Source: Aureimonas glaciei (GTDB lineage: Bacteria > Pseudomonadota > Alphaproteobacteria > Rhizobiales > Rhizobiaceae). From it: 64,000 bases of DNA. Position 1 is the stretch's first letter. Each line of letters begins with the position of its first letter. The position numbers were made by a program, and so were the translations under genes. Below the pieces are notes generated by a model. That model searched no databases. It was not told the origin of the DNA and was given only the letters and a program-made list of their open reading frames with translations. The stretch covers positions 62,001 through 126,000 of the forward strand of contig NZ_BMJJ01000004.1 of the NCBI RefSeq assembly GCF_014643375.1, read 5' to 3'. Below are positions 18,203-32,285 of the stretch, one piece after another.

Positions 18203-19324
18203 TCAGACGAAGTTCTGAAACAGCCGGAACGTGTTCCGCCCGGCGGCTTTTGCGGCATAGAGCGCATTGTCGGCGTGGCGAAACAGGTCCGAAGGCGCGC
18301 TGTCCTTTACCAGGGCGATCCCCACCGAGGCGCTCAGCGTCAGAGTGAGATCGGTGCATTCGACCGGCTGGCTCAGCGCGGTCACGATGCGGGCCGCCTG
18401 GTCCAGAACCTCGGTTTCCGCCAGGTCGGCACCCAGCAGAATCGCAAACTCGTCGCCGCCGATCCGCGCCACCAGTTCCGCGCCGTGGCAGCTCTGGCCA
18501 AGACGCCGGGCCATCTCGACGAGGCATTCGTCGCCGAGCGCGTGCCCGAAAGTGTCGTTGATCTGCTTGAAGCCGTCGAGGTCCACCAGGAGCAGCGACC
18601 CAATGGCGCTGGTGGCATGGGCGCCGATGCTCGCCAGACGATCCTCGAAACGGTGGCGGTTGGCCAGGCCCGTCATCGAATCGAATTCCGCGAGGTAGCG
18701 GGTCCGGTCGGAGAGGATTTTCTCGTCGGTAATGTCCTGCTTCATGCCGAAGATGCGCACGGCGACGCCATTCTCGCATTGCACGGTCGCGGTCAGCCGG
18801 ATCCAGCGATGCCGACCCTGAGGCGTGACGATTTCCGCGTCGAGCGTGAAGCCCGAACGCTCGGCGATCGCCTGGCTGCGCAGGGTGTGCAGCGCTTCCC
18901 GCGACTGCGGCGTATAGCATTCCACGGTGCTGGCCCGGTCGAGGACCGATCCGCGGGGGGCGTCGAAAAGGTCGTAGACGACATCGGACCAGGTCAGCGA
19001 GTCGTCCGACAGGTCGCATTGCCAGACCCCGATCCGCGCCGCGGCCGAGGCGCGTTCGAAGAGTTGGTGGCTCTGCGCGAGGGCTTCGGCCTGGCTGCGG
19101 ATGACGGCGTCCTGCTCCCGGATCAGCGCCTGAAGGCGCCCGATGGTCGCCACCGCATCCTCGGGCAGGGAGGGCATCCGCGTGTCTGCGCAGGCGGGCC
19201 ATGGCGGCGTCTGGCGGGGATCGCCCCGCTGCCATGGATCGGTCTGAACCCCGGCTCTCTCGGCCGGCTCCGGGTCTGTCTGACGAAGGGGCGGCAATGC
19301 CAGGGCCGGGTCGGGGGCAGTCAT
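18203..19324 (-). CDS. PAS-GGDEF diguanylate cyclase
   Basis: A 373-residue cytosolic protein: disordered N-terminus (1-55), a short coiled coil (about 58-90), one PAS domain (about 92-205, ending FGMKQDITDEK) and a GGDEF domain (about 215-370) with intact active site RIGGDEF. The product would be cyclic di-GMP. The inhibitory RxxD site expected just before the active site is not present (HGAE instead). No EAL domain. It is divergent from the thiamine operon and the signal it senses is unknown. Confidence 0.9.
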   Translation of the reverse strand: MTAPDPALALPPLRQTDPEPAERAGVQTDPWQRGDPRQTPPWPACADTRMPSLPEDAVATIGRLQALIREQDAVIRSQAEALAQSHQLFERASAAARIGVWQCDLSDDSLTWSDVVYDLFDAPRGSVLDRASTVECYTPQSREALHTLRSQAIAERSGFTLDAEIVTPQGRHRWIRLTATVQCENGVAVRIFGMKQDITDEKILSDRTRYLAEFDSMTGLANRHRFEDRLASIGAHATSAIGSLLLVDLDGFKQINDTFGHALGDECLVEMARRLGQSCHGAELVARIGGDEFAILLGADLAETEVLDQAARIVTALSQPVECTDLTLTLSASVGIALVKDSAPSDLFRHADNALYAAKAAGRNTFRLFQNFV

Positions 19325-19537
19325 ATGGCTCTGTCGCTTTTGCTAAGAATCATCTGTGTGTTGTAGCGCTTACGTATGAATTTATTCTCTAGGCATCTAC
19401 TGACATTGGTCACGTCCGCGTGATGCTCGGTCTCCGCCGCGCGGGCAACCTTGGCATCGAGGGCTCTGAGGACGGCCTGAGCGGCGGAGGCGGGTGTCAG
19501 CTTGACAGGTCGGCCGAACGGGTTACCCTTTGCAGCG

Positions 19538-21532
<1,995 letters not shown>

Positions 21533-21539
21533 GGTGGGC

Positions 21540-22775
21540 ATGCCAGCCTCGGTGGCCCACCCCCCCCTGGGCCTGCAACCCGCGTCACCGCCGTGCCGGT
21601 CCCCCGTGCTTCGACAGGCTCAGCATGAGGGACTTGGGGCTTGGGCGCCAGGATTGCAGAACCACCTCGACGGTCTCCAGCCCCAGCCGCTCCGACGCGA
21701 ACCCCAAGATCCTCACCCTGAGCCTGTCGAAGGGCGGGGATCCGGCACGACGCGGGATGACGGCGAACTCACCCCCTCCCGTTGGAGCAGGGAGCGCCCC
21801 GTCACCATCATCGGCGCCGGCGTCGCCGGCCTGACCCTGGCGGTGACGCTCGCCGAGCGCGGTGTCCCCGTTACGCTCCACGACCGCGCCGCAACGCTCG
21901 GCGCCGGCGCCGCGTCCTGGCTCGCCGGCGGCATGCTGGCACCGCATTGCGAGGCGGAAAAGGCGGATGCGGCGATCGTGGCGCCGGGCCTGGCCGCCAT
22001 CGACTGGTGGGCGGCGCGCGTGCCGGGCGTCGAGCGGCGCGGCACGCTCGTCGTCGCGCTATCGCGCGATGCCGGGGAAGTCGCGCGGTTTGCTCGACGG
22101 ACGAGCGGCGGCCAACGTCTCGATGCGACCGGTGTCGCCGCGCTCGAGCCGGACCTGGCCGGGCGCTTTCCCGCCGGCCTCTACTTCGCCGACGAGGCTC
22201 ATCTCGATCCGCGCCGCGCCCTCGAAGCGCTCGCCGAACGGTTCGTCGGCCTCGGCGGCACCCTGGCTCTGAACACCGAGGTCGGTCCGGAGCAGCTGGC
22301 GGCCGAGACCGGCGGACGTGTGATCGACTGCCGCGGTGCCGCGGCGGACGATCCAAACCTCCGGCGCGTGCGCGGCGAGATGCTGATCCTCCATGCGCCC
22401 GGCGTCTCGCTGTCGCGGCCGGTGCGGCTCCTGCATCCGCGCCATCCGCTCTATGTCGTCCCGCGTGGCCATGGTCTGTTCATGCTGGGGGCGACCGAGA
22501 TCGAGAGCGCCGCGACGGGCCGCATCACCACCCGATCGATCATGGATCTCCTCAACGCCGCCGTGGCGCTGCATCCGGGCTTTGGCGAGGCCGAGATCGT
22601 CGAGACCGGCGCAGGGCTCCGCCCGGCCTTCCCCGACAATCTGCCGCGCATTGGCGAGGGACCCGCCGGCCTCTCGATCAACGGCTTCTACCGGCACGGA
22701 TTTCTGCTGGCGCCTGCCTTTGCCGGGGCCGCGGCGGACCGGCTGATGGCCGATGCCACGCGGAGGGTCGCATGA
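21540..22775 (+). CDS. thiO: glycine oxidase ThiO with an extended, repeat-derived N-terminus
   Basis: The FAD-dependent core begins VTIIGAGVAGLTLAVTLAE at about 21801 and ends with the typical GLRPAFPDNLPRIG and FYRHGFLLAPAFAGA segments; this part is 325 codons, the usual ThiO size. It oxidises glycine to the imine used in thiazole synthesis. There is no ATG, GTG or TTG in frame between the end of the palindromic repeat (21732) and the FAD motif. I therefore took ATG 21540, preceded by GGGGGAG overlapping the thiC stop, which adds about 87 residues encoded largely by the repeat. In-frame GTG 21606 and TTG 21654 are alternatives, as is a rare start codon. Confidence 0.85.
   Translation: MPASVAHPPLGLQPASPPCRSPVLRQAQHEGLGAWAPGLQNHLDGLQPQPLRREPQDPHPEPVEGRGSGTTRDDGELTPSRWSRERPVTIIGAGVAGLTLAVTLAERGVPVTLHDRAATLGAGAASWLAGGMLAPHCEAEKADAAIVAPGLAAIDWWAARVPGVERRGTLVVALSRDAGEVARFARRTSGGQRLDATGVAALEPDLAGRFPAGLYFADEAHLDPRRALEALAERFVGLGGTLALNTEVGPEQLAAETGGRVIDCRGAAADDPNLRRVRGEMLILHAPGVSLSRPVRLLHPRHPLYVVPRGHGLFMLGATEIESAATGRITTRSIMDLLNAAVALHPGFGEAEIVETGAGLRPAFPDNLPRIGEGPAGLSINGFYRHGFLLAPAFAGAAADRLMADATRRVA
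21609..21732. repeat. interspersed palindromic repeat (CTTCGACAGGCTCAG type)
   Basis: Arm 1 (21609-21639) and arm 2 (21702-21732) are imperfect reverse complements of 31 bp, starting CTTCGACAGGCTCAGCATGA and ending its counterpart CCTGAGCCTGTCGAAG. The CTTCGAC-AGGCTCAG core is recognisable as a widespread dispersed repeat in GC-rich proteobacteria. It lies in frame at the start of thiO. Confidence 0.8.
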
Positions 22776-22969
22776 GGATCATCGTCAACGGCGAAGGGCG
22801 CGAGGTGCAGGCCGCGACGCTGAGGGATGCGCTGGCCGAACTCGGCCTGGCCGACGCGATCGTCGCCACCGCCCTCAACCGCGACTTCGTGCCGGCCACG
22901 GCGCGCGGCCAGACGACGCTGGCCGAGGGCGACGCGATCGAAATCGTCGCGCCGATGCAGGGAGGCTGA
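22772..22969 (+). CDS. thiS: sulfur carrier protein ThiS
   Basis: A 65-residue ubiquitin-fold sulfur carrier ending in the required Gly-Gly (IVAPMQGG). The C-terminal glycine is adenylated and converted to a thiocarboxylate that donates sulfur for the thiazole ring. The ATG overlaps the thiO stop (ATGA) and thiG begins 1 bp after the stop. Confidence 0.95.
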   Translation: MRIIVNGEGREVQAATLRDALAELGLADAIVATALNRDFVPATARGQTTLAEGDAIEIVAPMQGG

Positions 22970-22970
22970 G

Positions 22971-23771
22971 ATGGACATCTACGGACAAAGCTTTTCCTCG
23001 CGACTGATGCTCGGGACCGCGCAATATCCTTCGCCCGCAATCCTCGCGGCGGCGTTCAAGGCCGCGGGGCCGGCGCTGGTCACCGTGTCGCTGCGCCGCG
23101 AGACGCTGGGCGGCCAGAGCGGCGTCGGGCAGGGCGGCTTCGGGCAGGCAGGCCAAAATTTCTGGCAGCTGGTCCGCGATCTCAGCGTCGCCATCCTGCC
23201 GAACACCGCCGGATGCCATTCGGTGAAGGAGGCCGTGGCGACCGCGCAAATGGCGCGCGAGGTCTTTGGCACGACGCTGATCAAGCTCGAGGTCATCGGC
23301 GAGGCCGATACGCTGCAGCCCGATCTCTTCGGTCTCGTCGAGGCGGCGGGCATTCTCGCCGCAGAAGGCTTCGAGGTCCTGCCCTACACGACGGAGGATC
23401 TCGTCGCGGCCGAGCGCCTGCTGCGGGCCGGCTGCCGCGTGCTGATGCCCTGGGGCGCGCCGATCGGCTCCGCCCGCGGCCTGAACAATGTCTACGGCCT
23501 GCGCTCGCTTCGCGCGCATTTTCCGGAGGTGACGATGATCGTCGATGCCGGACTCGGCGCGCCCTCGCATGCGGCAGCGGCCATGGAGCTCGGCTTCGAC
23601 GGAGTTCTCCTCAATACGGCGGTGGCCGGCGCGGACGATCCCGCCGCCATGGCCCGCGCCTTTGCCCTCGCAGTCGAGGCGGGTCGCCTCGGCTTCGAGG
23701 CCGGGCTGATGGCGGCACGCGACATGGCGGCGCCCTCGACGCCGGTGTTCGGCCAGGCGGTGCTGGCGTGA
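22971..23771 (+). CDS. thiG: thiazole synthase
   Basis: ThiG, 266 residues, a TIM-barrel enzyme that forms thiazole phosphate from deoxyxylulose phosphate, dehydroglycine and ThiS thiocarboxylate. The Schiff-base lysine lies in [41 protein letters not shown] and [17 protein letters not shown] are conserved. The stop overlaps the thiE GTG start (GTGA). Confidence 0.96.
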   Translation: MDIYGQSFSSRLMLGTAQYPSPAILAAAFKAAGPALVTVSLRRETLGGQSGVGQGGFGQAGQNFWQLVRDLSVAILPNTAGCHSVKEAVATAQMAREVFGTTLIKLEVIGEADTLQPDLFGLVEAAGILAAEGFEVLPYTTEDLVAAERLLRAGCRVLMPWGAPIGSARGLNNVYGLRSLRAHFPEVTMIVDAGLGAPSHAAAAMELGFDGVLLNTAVAGADDPAAMARAFALAVEAGRLGFEAGLMAARDMAAPSTPVFGQAVLA

Positions 23772-24424
23772 GCGCGCCGCTCGACCCGTTCTACCTCATC
23801 GTCGACACGGCCGCCTGGATCGAGCGGCTGGTGCCGCTCGGCGTCAAACTGGTGCAGCTCAGGGCCAAGGATCTGCCGCGGGCGGAACTTCGGACCGAGA
23901 TCCGCGCCGCCCGCGACATCTGCGCGGGGCAGGGCTGCCAACTCGTCGTCAACGATCACTGGAAGATGGCGATCGAGGAAGGCTGCGACTTCGTCCATCT
24001 CGGCCAGGAGGATCTGGCCGCGGCCGATCGCGGCGCGATCGAGCGGGCCGGGCTAAAACTCGGCCTGTCCACGCACGACGCGGCGGAATTGCAGACGGCG
24101 CTGGCCGCCCGGCCGGACTATGTCGCCCTCGGGCCGATCTGGCGGACCATCCTGAAGCAGATGCCCTGGGCGCCGCAGACGCCCGGGCGCCTCTGCGTTT
24201 GGCGGGCGCGGATCGGCGCGCTGCCGCTCGTCGCCATCGGTGGCGTGACGGTCGAGCGGCTGCCCGAGGTTTTTGCCGCGGGCGCCGACAGCGCCGCCGT
24301 CGTCACCGACATCACCCGGCATGCCGATCCCGAGGCGCGCTGCCGGCAGTGGCTGGCGGCGACGGCGGATCGCCGTGCCGCCCTCGGCGAAGGCCGGCCC
24401 GCGACCGCGGCGATGCCGGCGTGA
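23768..24424 (+). CDS. thiE: thiamine phosphate synthase
   Basis: A 218-residue TIM-barrel protein with ThiE features: [55 protein letters not shown] and the phosphate loops AIGGV and AAVVTDI. It couples HMP pyrophosphate with thiazole phosphate. The loop after GPIW ([12 protein letters not shown]) differs from the usual threonine-rich stretch, as in the rhizobial ThiE branch. The GTG start overlaps the thiG stop; no later ATG would preserve the first strand. Confidence 0.9.
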   Translation: MSAPLDPFYLIVDTAAWIERLVPLGVKLVQLRAKDLPRAELRTEIRAARDICAGQGCQLVVNDHWKMAIEEGCDFVHLGQEDLAAADRGAIERAGLKLGLSTHDAAELQTALAARPDYVALGPIWRTILKQMPWAPQTPGRLCVWRARIGALPLVAIGGVTVERLPEVFAAGADSAAVVTDITRHADPEARCRQWLAATADRRAALGEGRPATAAMPA

Positions 24425-25209
24425 TGCCGGGCCGCTCGTCGACCATCCTCGCCATTGCCGGCTCCGATTCCAGCGGCGGCGCGGGCCTCGCCGCCGATCT
24501 CCTCGCCGCCGAGGCGCTCGGGGCAAAGCTCCGCTGGGCGGTCACCGCGGTGACGGCCCAGACCGACCAGTCCGTCGGCGCGGTGCACGATCTGCCCCCG
24601 GCGCTGGTGCGCCGGCAGATCGACATGGCGCTCGCCGACGGGGCCGTCCGCAGCGCCAAGCTCGGCATGCTCGGCAATGCCGCCTGCGTCGCGACCGTCG
24701 CCGACGCCCTGCGCGATTTCGCCGAGCGGCGTCCCGTCGTCATCGATCCCGTCCTGATGGCGAGCTCCGGCGCCGCGCTTCTCGACGAGGCCGGCGTCAC
24801 CGCGCTGATCGAAAAGCTCCTGCCGATGGCGGCGCTGTTGACGCCGAACCTGCCCGAGCTCGAGCATCTGGCGCTGTGCCTCGGCGCCTCGCCGGGGGAC
24901 TCGGTCGCCCGCCAGGCCGCCTTCGTCATGCGCGCCGGGGCCCGGGCCGTTCTCGTCAAGGGTGGTCACGCCGCCGGGCCTGAAGCGGCCGACCTTCTGT
25001 TCGAACGCCACCACCGCGCGCCGACGCGCTTTTCCTCCCCGCGCGTCGACGCCCGCCTGCGCGGCACCGGATGCCGCCTCGCCACGGCCATTGCGGTCCG
25101 TCTGGCGAAGGGAGATGACCTCGCGGCGGCCTGCGCTTTTGCCAAATCCTATCTTTTCCGCCTGCTGACGGCCGAAGCTGCGGAGCGCCCGGTCGAAGCG
25201 CTCCCCTGA
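24424..25209 (+). CDS. thiD: hydroxymethylpyrimidine/phosphomethylpyrimidine kinase
   Basis: A 261-residue ribokinase-family protein: N-terminal AIAGSDSSGGAGLAADL, VVIDPVLMASSGAALL, VLVKGGHA and the anion-hole motif RGTGCRLATAIA. It phosphorylates HMP and HMP phosphate for ThiE. ATG 24424 overlaps the thiE stop; GTG 24421 is an alternative. Last gene of the thiamine operon; about 200 bp without genes follow. Confidence 0.92.
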   Translation: MPGRSSTILAIAGSDSSGGAGLAADLLAAEALGAKLRWAVTAVTAQTDQSVGAVHDLPPALVRRQIDMALADGAVRSAKLGMLGNAACVATVADALRDFAERRPVVIDPVLMASSGAALLDEAGVTALIEKLLPMAALLTPNLPELEHLALCLGASPGDSVARQAAFVMRAGARAVLVKGGHAAGPEAADLLFERHHRAPTRFSSPRVDARLRGTGCRLATAIAVRLAKGDDLAAACAFAKSYLFRLLTAEAAERPVEALP

Positions 25210-25361
25210 GGCGCGTCCGTCGGGGAGGGCAACAGGCGGAAGATCCGTGGACGGCGGCGGAAAATCTGCGAACGAAAGACGCCATCGGCGGCGCAGCGCT
25301 TGTGCCTTGCCGTCCGATCGGGTTCACTCCGCGCCGGTCGACGGGGGGCGACTGCCGCTGA

Positions 25362-26513
<1,152 letters not shown>

Positions 26514-26674
26514 GGTCATGCCGCTCCCCTTGCCCGGCTTCGGGTGAGGGGGACGGCTTCAGTGCATCCTCCCCGGCGCCGCGATCAGCTGCCGCTCGGG
26601 CTCGATCCTGCTCCGTGGCGGCGAAACCCGCACTGGAGGTCCCGACACCGGCATGCCACAAGGGGCGGTCGAGC

Positions 26675-27307
26675 ATGAGGATCGGACCCTGGATGACGCA
26701 ACGCATGCAGGATCTCGCCAGCGAGATCGTCCGCCTCCAGGGTGAACTCGACCGCGAGATCGAGGCCCGCCGCAAGTTCCTGGGTGTCCGGATCAGGGCC
26801 CGTCTAGTCGATTTCGAGCACGGCATCACGATGGAGCACCGACGCCTGCGGCGGGGCGTTGCCGGCTTCCTCGCCCGGTCCTCGATCGGCACCGTGCTCT
26901 CTGCGCCGGTCATCTATTCGCTGATCGTGCCGATGGTCCTGGTCGACCTCTGGGCCAACCTCTACCAGCAGGTCTGTTTCAGGGTCTACGGCATCCCCCG
27001 GGTCCAGCGCTCGGCCTATATCCTCCTGGACCGTCGGCACCTCGCCTATCTCAACGGGATCGAGAAGCTGAACTGTCTCTACTGCGGTTATTGCAATGGC
27101 GTGATCGGCTATGTCCGTGAGATTGGCAGCCGCACCGAGCAGTATTGGTGTCCGATCAAGCACGCTCTGCGCCTCGAGGATCCGCATCGGCGCTACTACG
27201 AATTCCTGGAATTCGGCGATGCCGGCGGCTACCGGGCACGGCTCGGGGAGTTCCGGGCGCGGCTGCAGGAGGCCGACAGCGCCGACGAGCCGCCTTTGCG
27301 GCCCTAG
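26675..27307 (+). CDS. conserved hypothetical membrane-anchored protein with Cys motif
   Basis: I do not recognise a named family. The 210-residue protein has an N-terminal charged helix (about 11-62), one or two hydrophobic segments around residues 73-98 (SAPVIYSLIVPMVLVDLW), then CLYCGYCNG with Cys134, Cys137 and Cys140, and a further Cys159 in QYWCPIKHA. Four cysteines at these spacings could bind a metal. It sits between the TRAP binding protein and the convergent TRAP permeases. ATG 26675 is preceded by AGGGG; ATG 26693 is possible. Confidence 0.7.
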   Translation: MRIGPWMTQRMQDLASEIVRLQGELDREIEARRKFLGVRIRARLVDFEHGITMEHRRLRRGVAGFLARSSIGTVLSAPVIYSLIVPMVLVDLWANLYQQVCFRVYGIPRVQRSAYILLDRRHLAYLNGIEKLNCLYCGYCNGVIGYVREIGSRTEQYWCPIKHALRLEDPHRRYYEFLEFGDAGGYRARLGEFRARLQEADSADEPPLRP

Positions 27308-27365
27308 CCGGACGGGCAGGAGCCGGTTCGCGGACCCACGGCGGGACCCCGGCCTCTCCCGCATC

Positions 27366-27391
27366 CCGCCGGCTCTAGCCGGCGGAGCTTT
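27366..27391 (+). terminator. Rho-independent terminator
   Basis: CCGCCGGC (27366-27373) pairs exactly with GCCGGCGG (27378-27385) over a TCTA loop and is followed by AGCTTTTC. It lies 60 bp after the hypothetical gene and before the convergent TRAP permease end, so it should stop plus-strand transcription. Confidence 0.7.
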
Positions 27392-27430
27392 TCACCCCTG
27401 ATGGAAATCCGGCGCCGAGCGCCGAACGGT

Positions 27431-29230
<1,800 letters not shown>

Positions 29231-29323
29231 CGGTCTTCGCGTTCCGCCCAGGGCTTCAGTGGCTGGAGACCTGTTCGCGCCGCCTTCGCCAGGCGCCGCG
29301 CTCCAGCATTCTCGTTGGTCTCG

Positions 29324-29908
29324 TTATTGCGTCGGCTTGTCGTACTTCGTCTCGAGCTGGATCAGGCCCATCATGGCGGCGAAGCGCTTGATCAGCTCAG
29401 AAAGGCCCTGCAGCCACAGCAGCGAAAAGCCGAGCGGCAGCATGAGCTTGGCCGGCCAGAGGATGAGCCCGCCGGCATTGTTCGACATCTCGCCGGAGAC
29501 GTAGGACTGCCAGAAGAACGGCCAGGACAGCCACAGGAAGAAGGTCAGCACCGGCATCATGAACACCAGGATGCCGAAGATATCGACCTTCAGGCGCGAC
29601 CGGTCGCTGAGGGAGGAATAGATGATGTCGACCCGAACATGCCCGTTGAGCTTCAGCGTGTAGGACGCGCCGAGCATGACCACGGCCGCGAAGAGATACC
29701 ACTGGATCTCGAGAAAACTGTTGGAGAAGTTGTTGATGATGCCGTCGGGGATCGGGTTCAGCCAGGTCGGAATACGGCTGACCAGCCAGAGGACGCCGGC
29801 ATTCGCGGCGCTGATCAACACGGCGAACAGCACGCAGTAGTCGGCGATGACGGCAAAGCCGGCATTCATGCGGTCGATGGCGCGGCTGAGAAGAAGCAGA
29901 GGCTGCAT
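29324..29908 (-). CDS. TRAP transporter small permease (DctQ)
   Basis: A 194-residue protein with four membrane helices in DctQ arrangement: IADYCVLFAVLISAANAGVL, EIQWYLFAAVVMLGASYTL, the GHVRVDIIYSSLS loop, and a C-terminal helix at LMLPLGFSLLWLQGLSEL. The ATG at 29908 fits the family N-terminus better than the in-frame start at 29965. It is transcribed ahead of the large subunit, with 93 bp between the two. Confidence 0.88.
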   Translation of the reverse strand: MQPLLLLSRAIDRMNAGFAVIADYCVLFAVLISAANAGVLWLVSRIPTWLNPIPDGIINNFSNSFLEIQWYLFAAVVMLGASYTLKLNGHVRVDIIYSSLSDRSRLKVDIFGILVFMMPVLTFFLWLSWPFFWQSYVSGEMSNNAGGLILWPAKLMLPLGFSLLWLQGLSELIKRFAAMMGLIQLETKYDKPTQ

Positions 29909-30076
29909 GGGCGGCGGGACAGTTCGCTGGAAGGGGCCAGTCCGGCGGTCGCCGGCCAAGGCCAACGCTTTAGCCGTGCCGGACCCGCTTGACCAGCCTT
30001 GTCGCCGCCGTCCTGCCGCCGACCGTGGGCGGGCCCCCTGACAGGAAGAGCACCCGCCAGGATGGCGTGCCGGGTC

Positions 30077-32107
30077 CTAGGACAGGGCCGGGCGCCATCC
30101 CGCCGGCGTCAAAGCCGCGAGAACGCCGCCGGCACCGCCCGTGTCCGCCTCGGCCGGGCTCGCCGCCTCTTCCGTGGCGGGATCGGCGGGTGTCACCTCG
30201 ACCTTGGCCCAGGTGTCGATCTGCGCCACGGCTTCGGCCAGAGTCGTCGCCGACATGTCCGCCCGCGTCGTCTTGACGAGGTCGAGCCGGTCGGCATCGA
30301 CGAGCGGCAACGACCAGAAGCCGACGAGGATCGGCACGCTGGTGCGGCGCCGCAGCCGGCGGACGAGATAGCGGGCATGGACCAGGGATTCGGCGTTCAT
30401 GAACGACAGGCAGATCATCTGCACGCCGTCCAGGTCGAGATGCGCGTAGTTCTCCGCCGAAAGATTTTCGAAGGAGACCGTCCGCGTCCCGATGGCGTCG
30501 TTCTCAAGCAGTTGCGCCAGCATTTCGGAGGCGACGTCGTCGAGATTGCCCCGTCCGCCGGCGCAGAGGATGGCGCCCTCTTCCCAGCCGGGGCGGGTGA
30601 CGACGACCAGGGGCGCGACCGTCTCGGTCTCCTCCGCGACGATGCCGGCTTCGGCCGGCTCGCCATCGGGCTCTTCCTCGACCACCACGACGTCCTGATG
30701 GTCCGAGAGATTGTCGACAAGGGTTCGCGCCCCCGCGGCGACACGGGCCCGCCGCACCTCGTCGAGCACCCCGCGCGCCCGGTCCTGCTCGACCAGCGCC
30801 AGGGCCGGAAGCGCGACGACATCGTAGAAGTCCCGCAGGGAGTGTTCCTGTAAATAGTCCTCCGCCTTTTCCGTCGCCTCATAGGGATCGCCGGCCAGAA
30901 GCCGCTGGTAGATCTGCTCCTGCGGCGACAGCACCGGTTGGCTGCCCAGGAGCACGTGCAGGAATGAGAATTGCGGAACGTGCTCGCCGAGAACGACGAG
31001 ACAGACCGTCAGCGGGGTGGACAGGAGCAGGCCGATCGGTCCCCAGAGCCAGGTCCAGAAGATCGCCGCGACGATGATCGCGACCGACGAAAGCCCCGTG
31101 CTGGCGCCATAGAGCCAGGGCTCGATGACGTTGTTGCTGATCAGCTCGATGCCGAGAAAGAGCGCGCCGGTCCACAGCAGCATGCTCCAGCCGGGATCGA
31201 CAGCGACCGCGAGCGCCAGCGGAAACAGGGCAGCGATGAATGGCCCGATATAGGGAATGAAGCGCAGCACGATCGCCAGCATCCCCCAGAGCAGGGGATT
31301 GGGCACGCCGATGAGCCAGAGGCCGACGCCGATCGGAATGCCGTAGGTGGTGTTCACCACGAGCTGCATCAGCAGATAGCGCGCGACGCGCTTGCCGGCA
31401 TCGCTCAGCGCCTGGGTGGTGCGGTGCAGGTCGCCGCCGCCGGCCAGTCGGATGAAGCGGTCGCGCAGGTCTTCCCGCTGCAGGAGGATGAAGATGACGA
31501 AGACGATCACCACGCCGCCGGTGGCCAAGGGCGAGATCAGCGGACCGACGATCGTCTGCAGCATCTCGAAGGGCGCGGGATCGGGTTGCTGGATCTGGAC
31601 CGGGATGGGGCGGGGCGCCGCGGGCTCGTCTGCGTCGGGCGTTATCGCCTCTGTGCCAGCCGGCGTCTCGTCGGGTTCGTCCATTTCCTGGCTGAGCTTT
31701 TGCAGCATCTCCGAGGCGTGCTGGATAAGACCCCCGCCGGTGGCGTTGGCGCGCAGATCCCGGATCTTGGTCTGGATGTTGTACTGGTATTTCGGCAAGT
31801 TGCTGCCGAGCTGGGAAACCTGGCCGGCGACCACCGCGCCGAAACCCAGAATGGCGATGAAGGCCATGATGACGACGAAGATGACCGCCGGCGTGCGCGG
31901 CACGTGCATGCGCCGCAGGCGCGAGATGATCGGCGTCAGGGCAAAGCTCAGCAGGGTCGCCAGGGCCAGCGGCACAAAGATGTCGCGGCCGAAATAGAGC
32001 GCGGCGATGACCACGACGGTCACGGCCAGGCTCTGCAGTCCGGCGCCCTGCGGCAGGTCGGGAATGTCGTTGCGCGGCACTTCCGGCAGACGAGAAGGTG
32101 TTGGCAT
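30077..32107 (-). CDS. AI-2E (PerM) family transporter with B12-binding-like C-terminal domain
   Basis: A 676-residue protein. The AI-2E exporter core spans residues 25-395 with about eight helices (LAVTVVVIAALYFG, VVIVFVIFILLQREDLRD, RFIPYIGPFIAALFPLALA, NNVIEPWLYG). A 60-residue Pro/Glu-rich insertion lies in the loop before LQTIVGPLISPL. The extra C-terminal part (400-676) has a linker and a Rossmann-like segment from AILCAGGRGNLDDVASEML to SVPILVGFWSL that resembles cobalamin-binding domains but lacks the DxHxxG histidine. The substrate is unknown; family members include sodium/proton antiporters. ATG 32107 gives the family-like N-terminus. Confidence 0.82.
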   Translation of the reverse strand: MPTPSRLPEVPRNDIPDLPQGAGLQSLAVTVVVIAALYFGRDIFVPLALATLLSFALTPIISRLRRMHVPRTPAVIFVVIMAFIAILGFGAVVAGQVSQLGSNLPKYQYNIQTKIRDLRANATGGGLIQHASEMLQKLSQEMDEPDETPAGTEAITPDADEPAAPRPIPVQIQQPDPAPFEMLQTIVGPLISPLATGGVVIVFVIFILLQREDLRDRFIRLAGGGDLHRTTQALSDAGKRVARYLLMQLVVNTTYGIPIGVGLWLIGVPNPLLWGMLAIVLRFIPYIGPFIAALFPLALAVAVDPGWSMLLWTGALFLGIELISNNVIEPWLYGASTGLSSVAIIVAAIFWTWLWGPIGLLLSTPLTVCLVVLGEHVPQFSFLHVLLGSQPVLSPQEQIYQRLLAGDPYEATEKAEDYLQEHSLRDFYDVVALPALALVEQDRARGVLDEVRRARVAAGARTLVDNLSDHQDVVVVEEEPDGEPAEAGIVAEETETVAPLVVVTRPGWEEGAILCAGGRGNLDDVASEMLAQLLENDAIGTRTVSFENLSAENYAHLDLDGVQMICLSFMNAESLVHARYLVRRLRRRTSVPILVGFWSLPLVDADRLDLVKTTRADMSATTLAEAVAQIDTWAKVEVTPADPATEEAASPAEADTGGAGGVLAALTPAGWRPALS

Positions 32108-32285
32108 GGAAGTCCCCGTCGCAGCGAAATGCGCAGTGCTGCCAAAGCATTTTCGGTAGCTTTGTCTAACGACCCATGCGGGTGGAGGTTGCGCTTTCTC
32201 ACGCAATCGGTTCGCGCACAGCAAACGAAAGCCGTCCTGTGGTATTTCCGCCCCAGCCCGCTTCACCGCCGCCGGTGAGGCGCCG

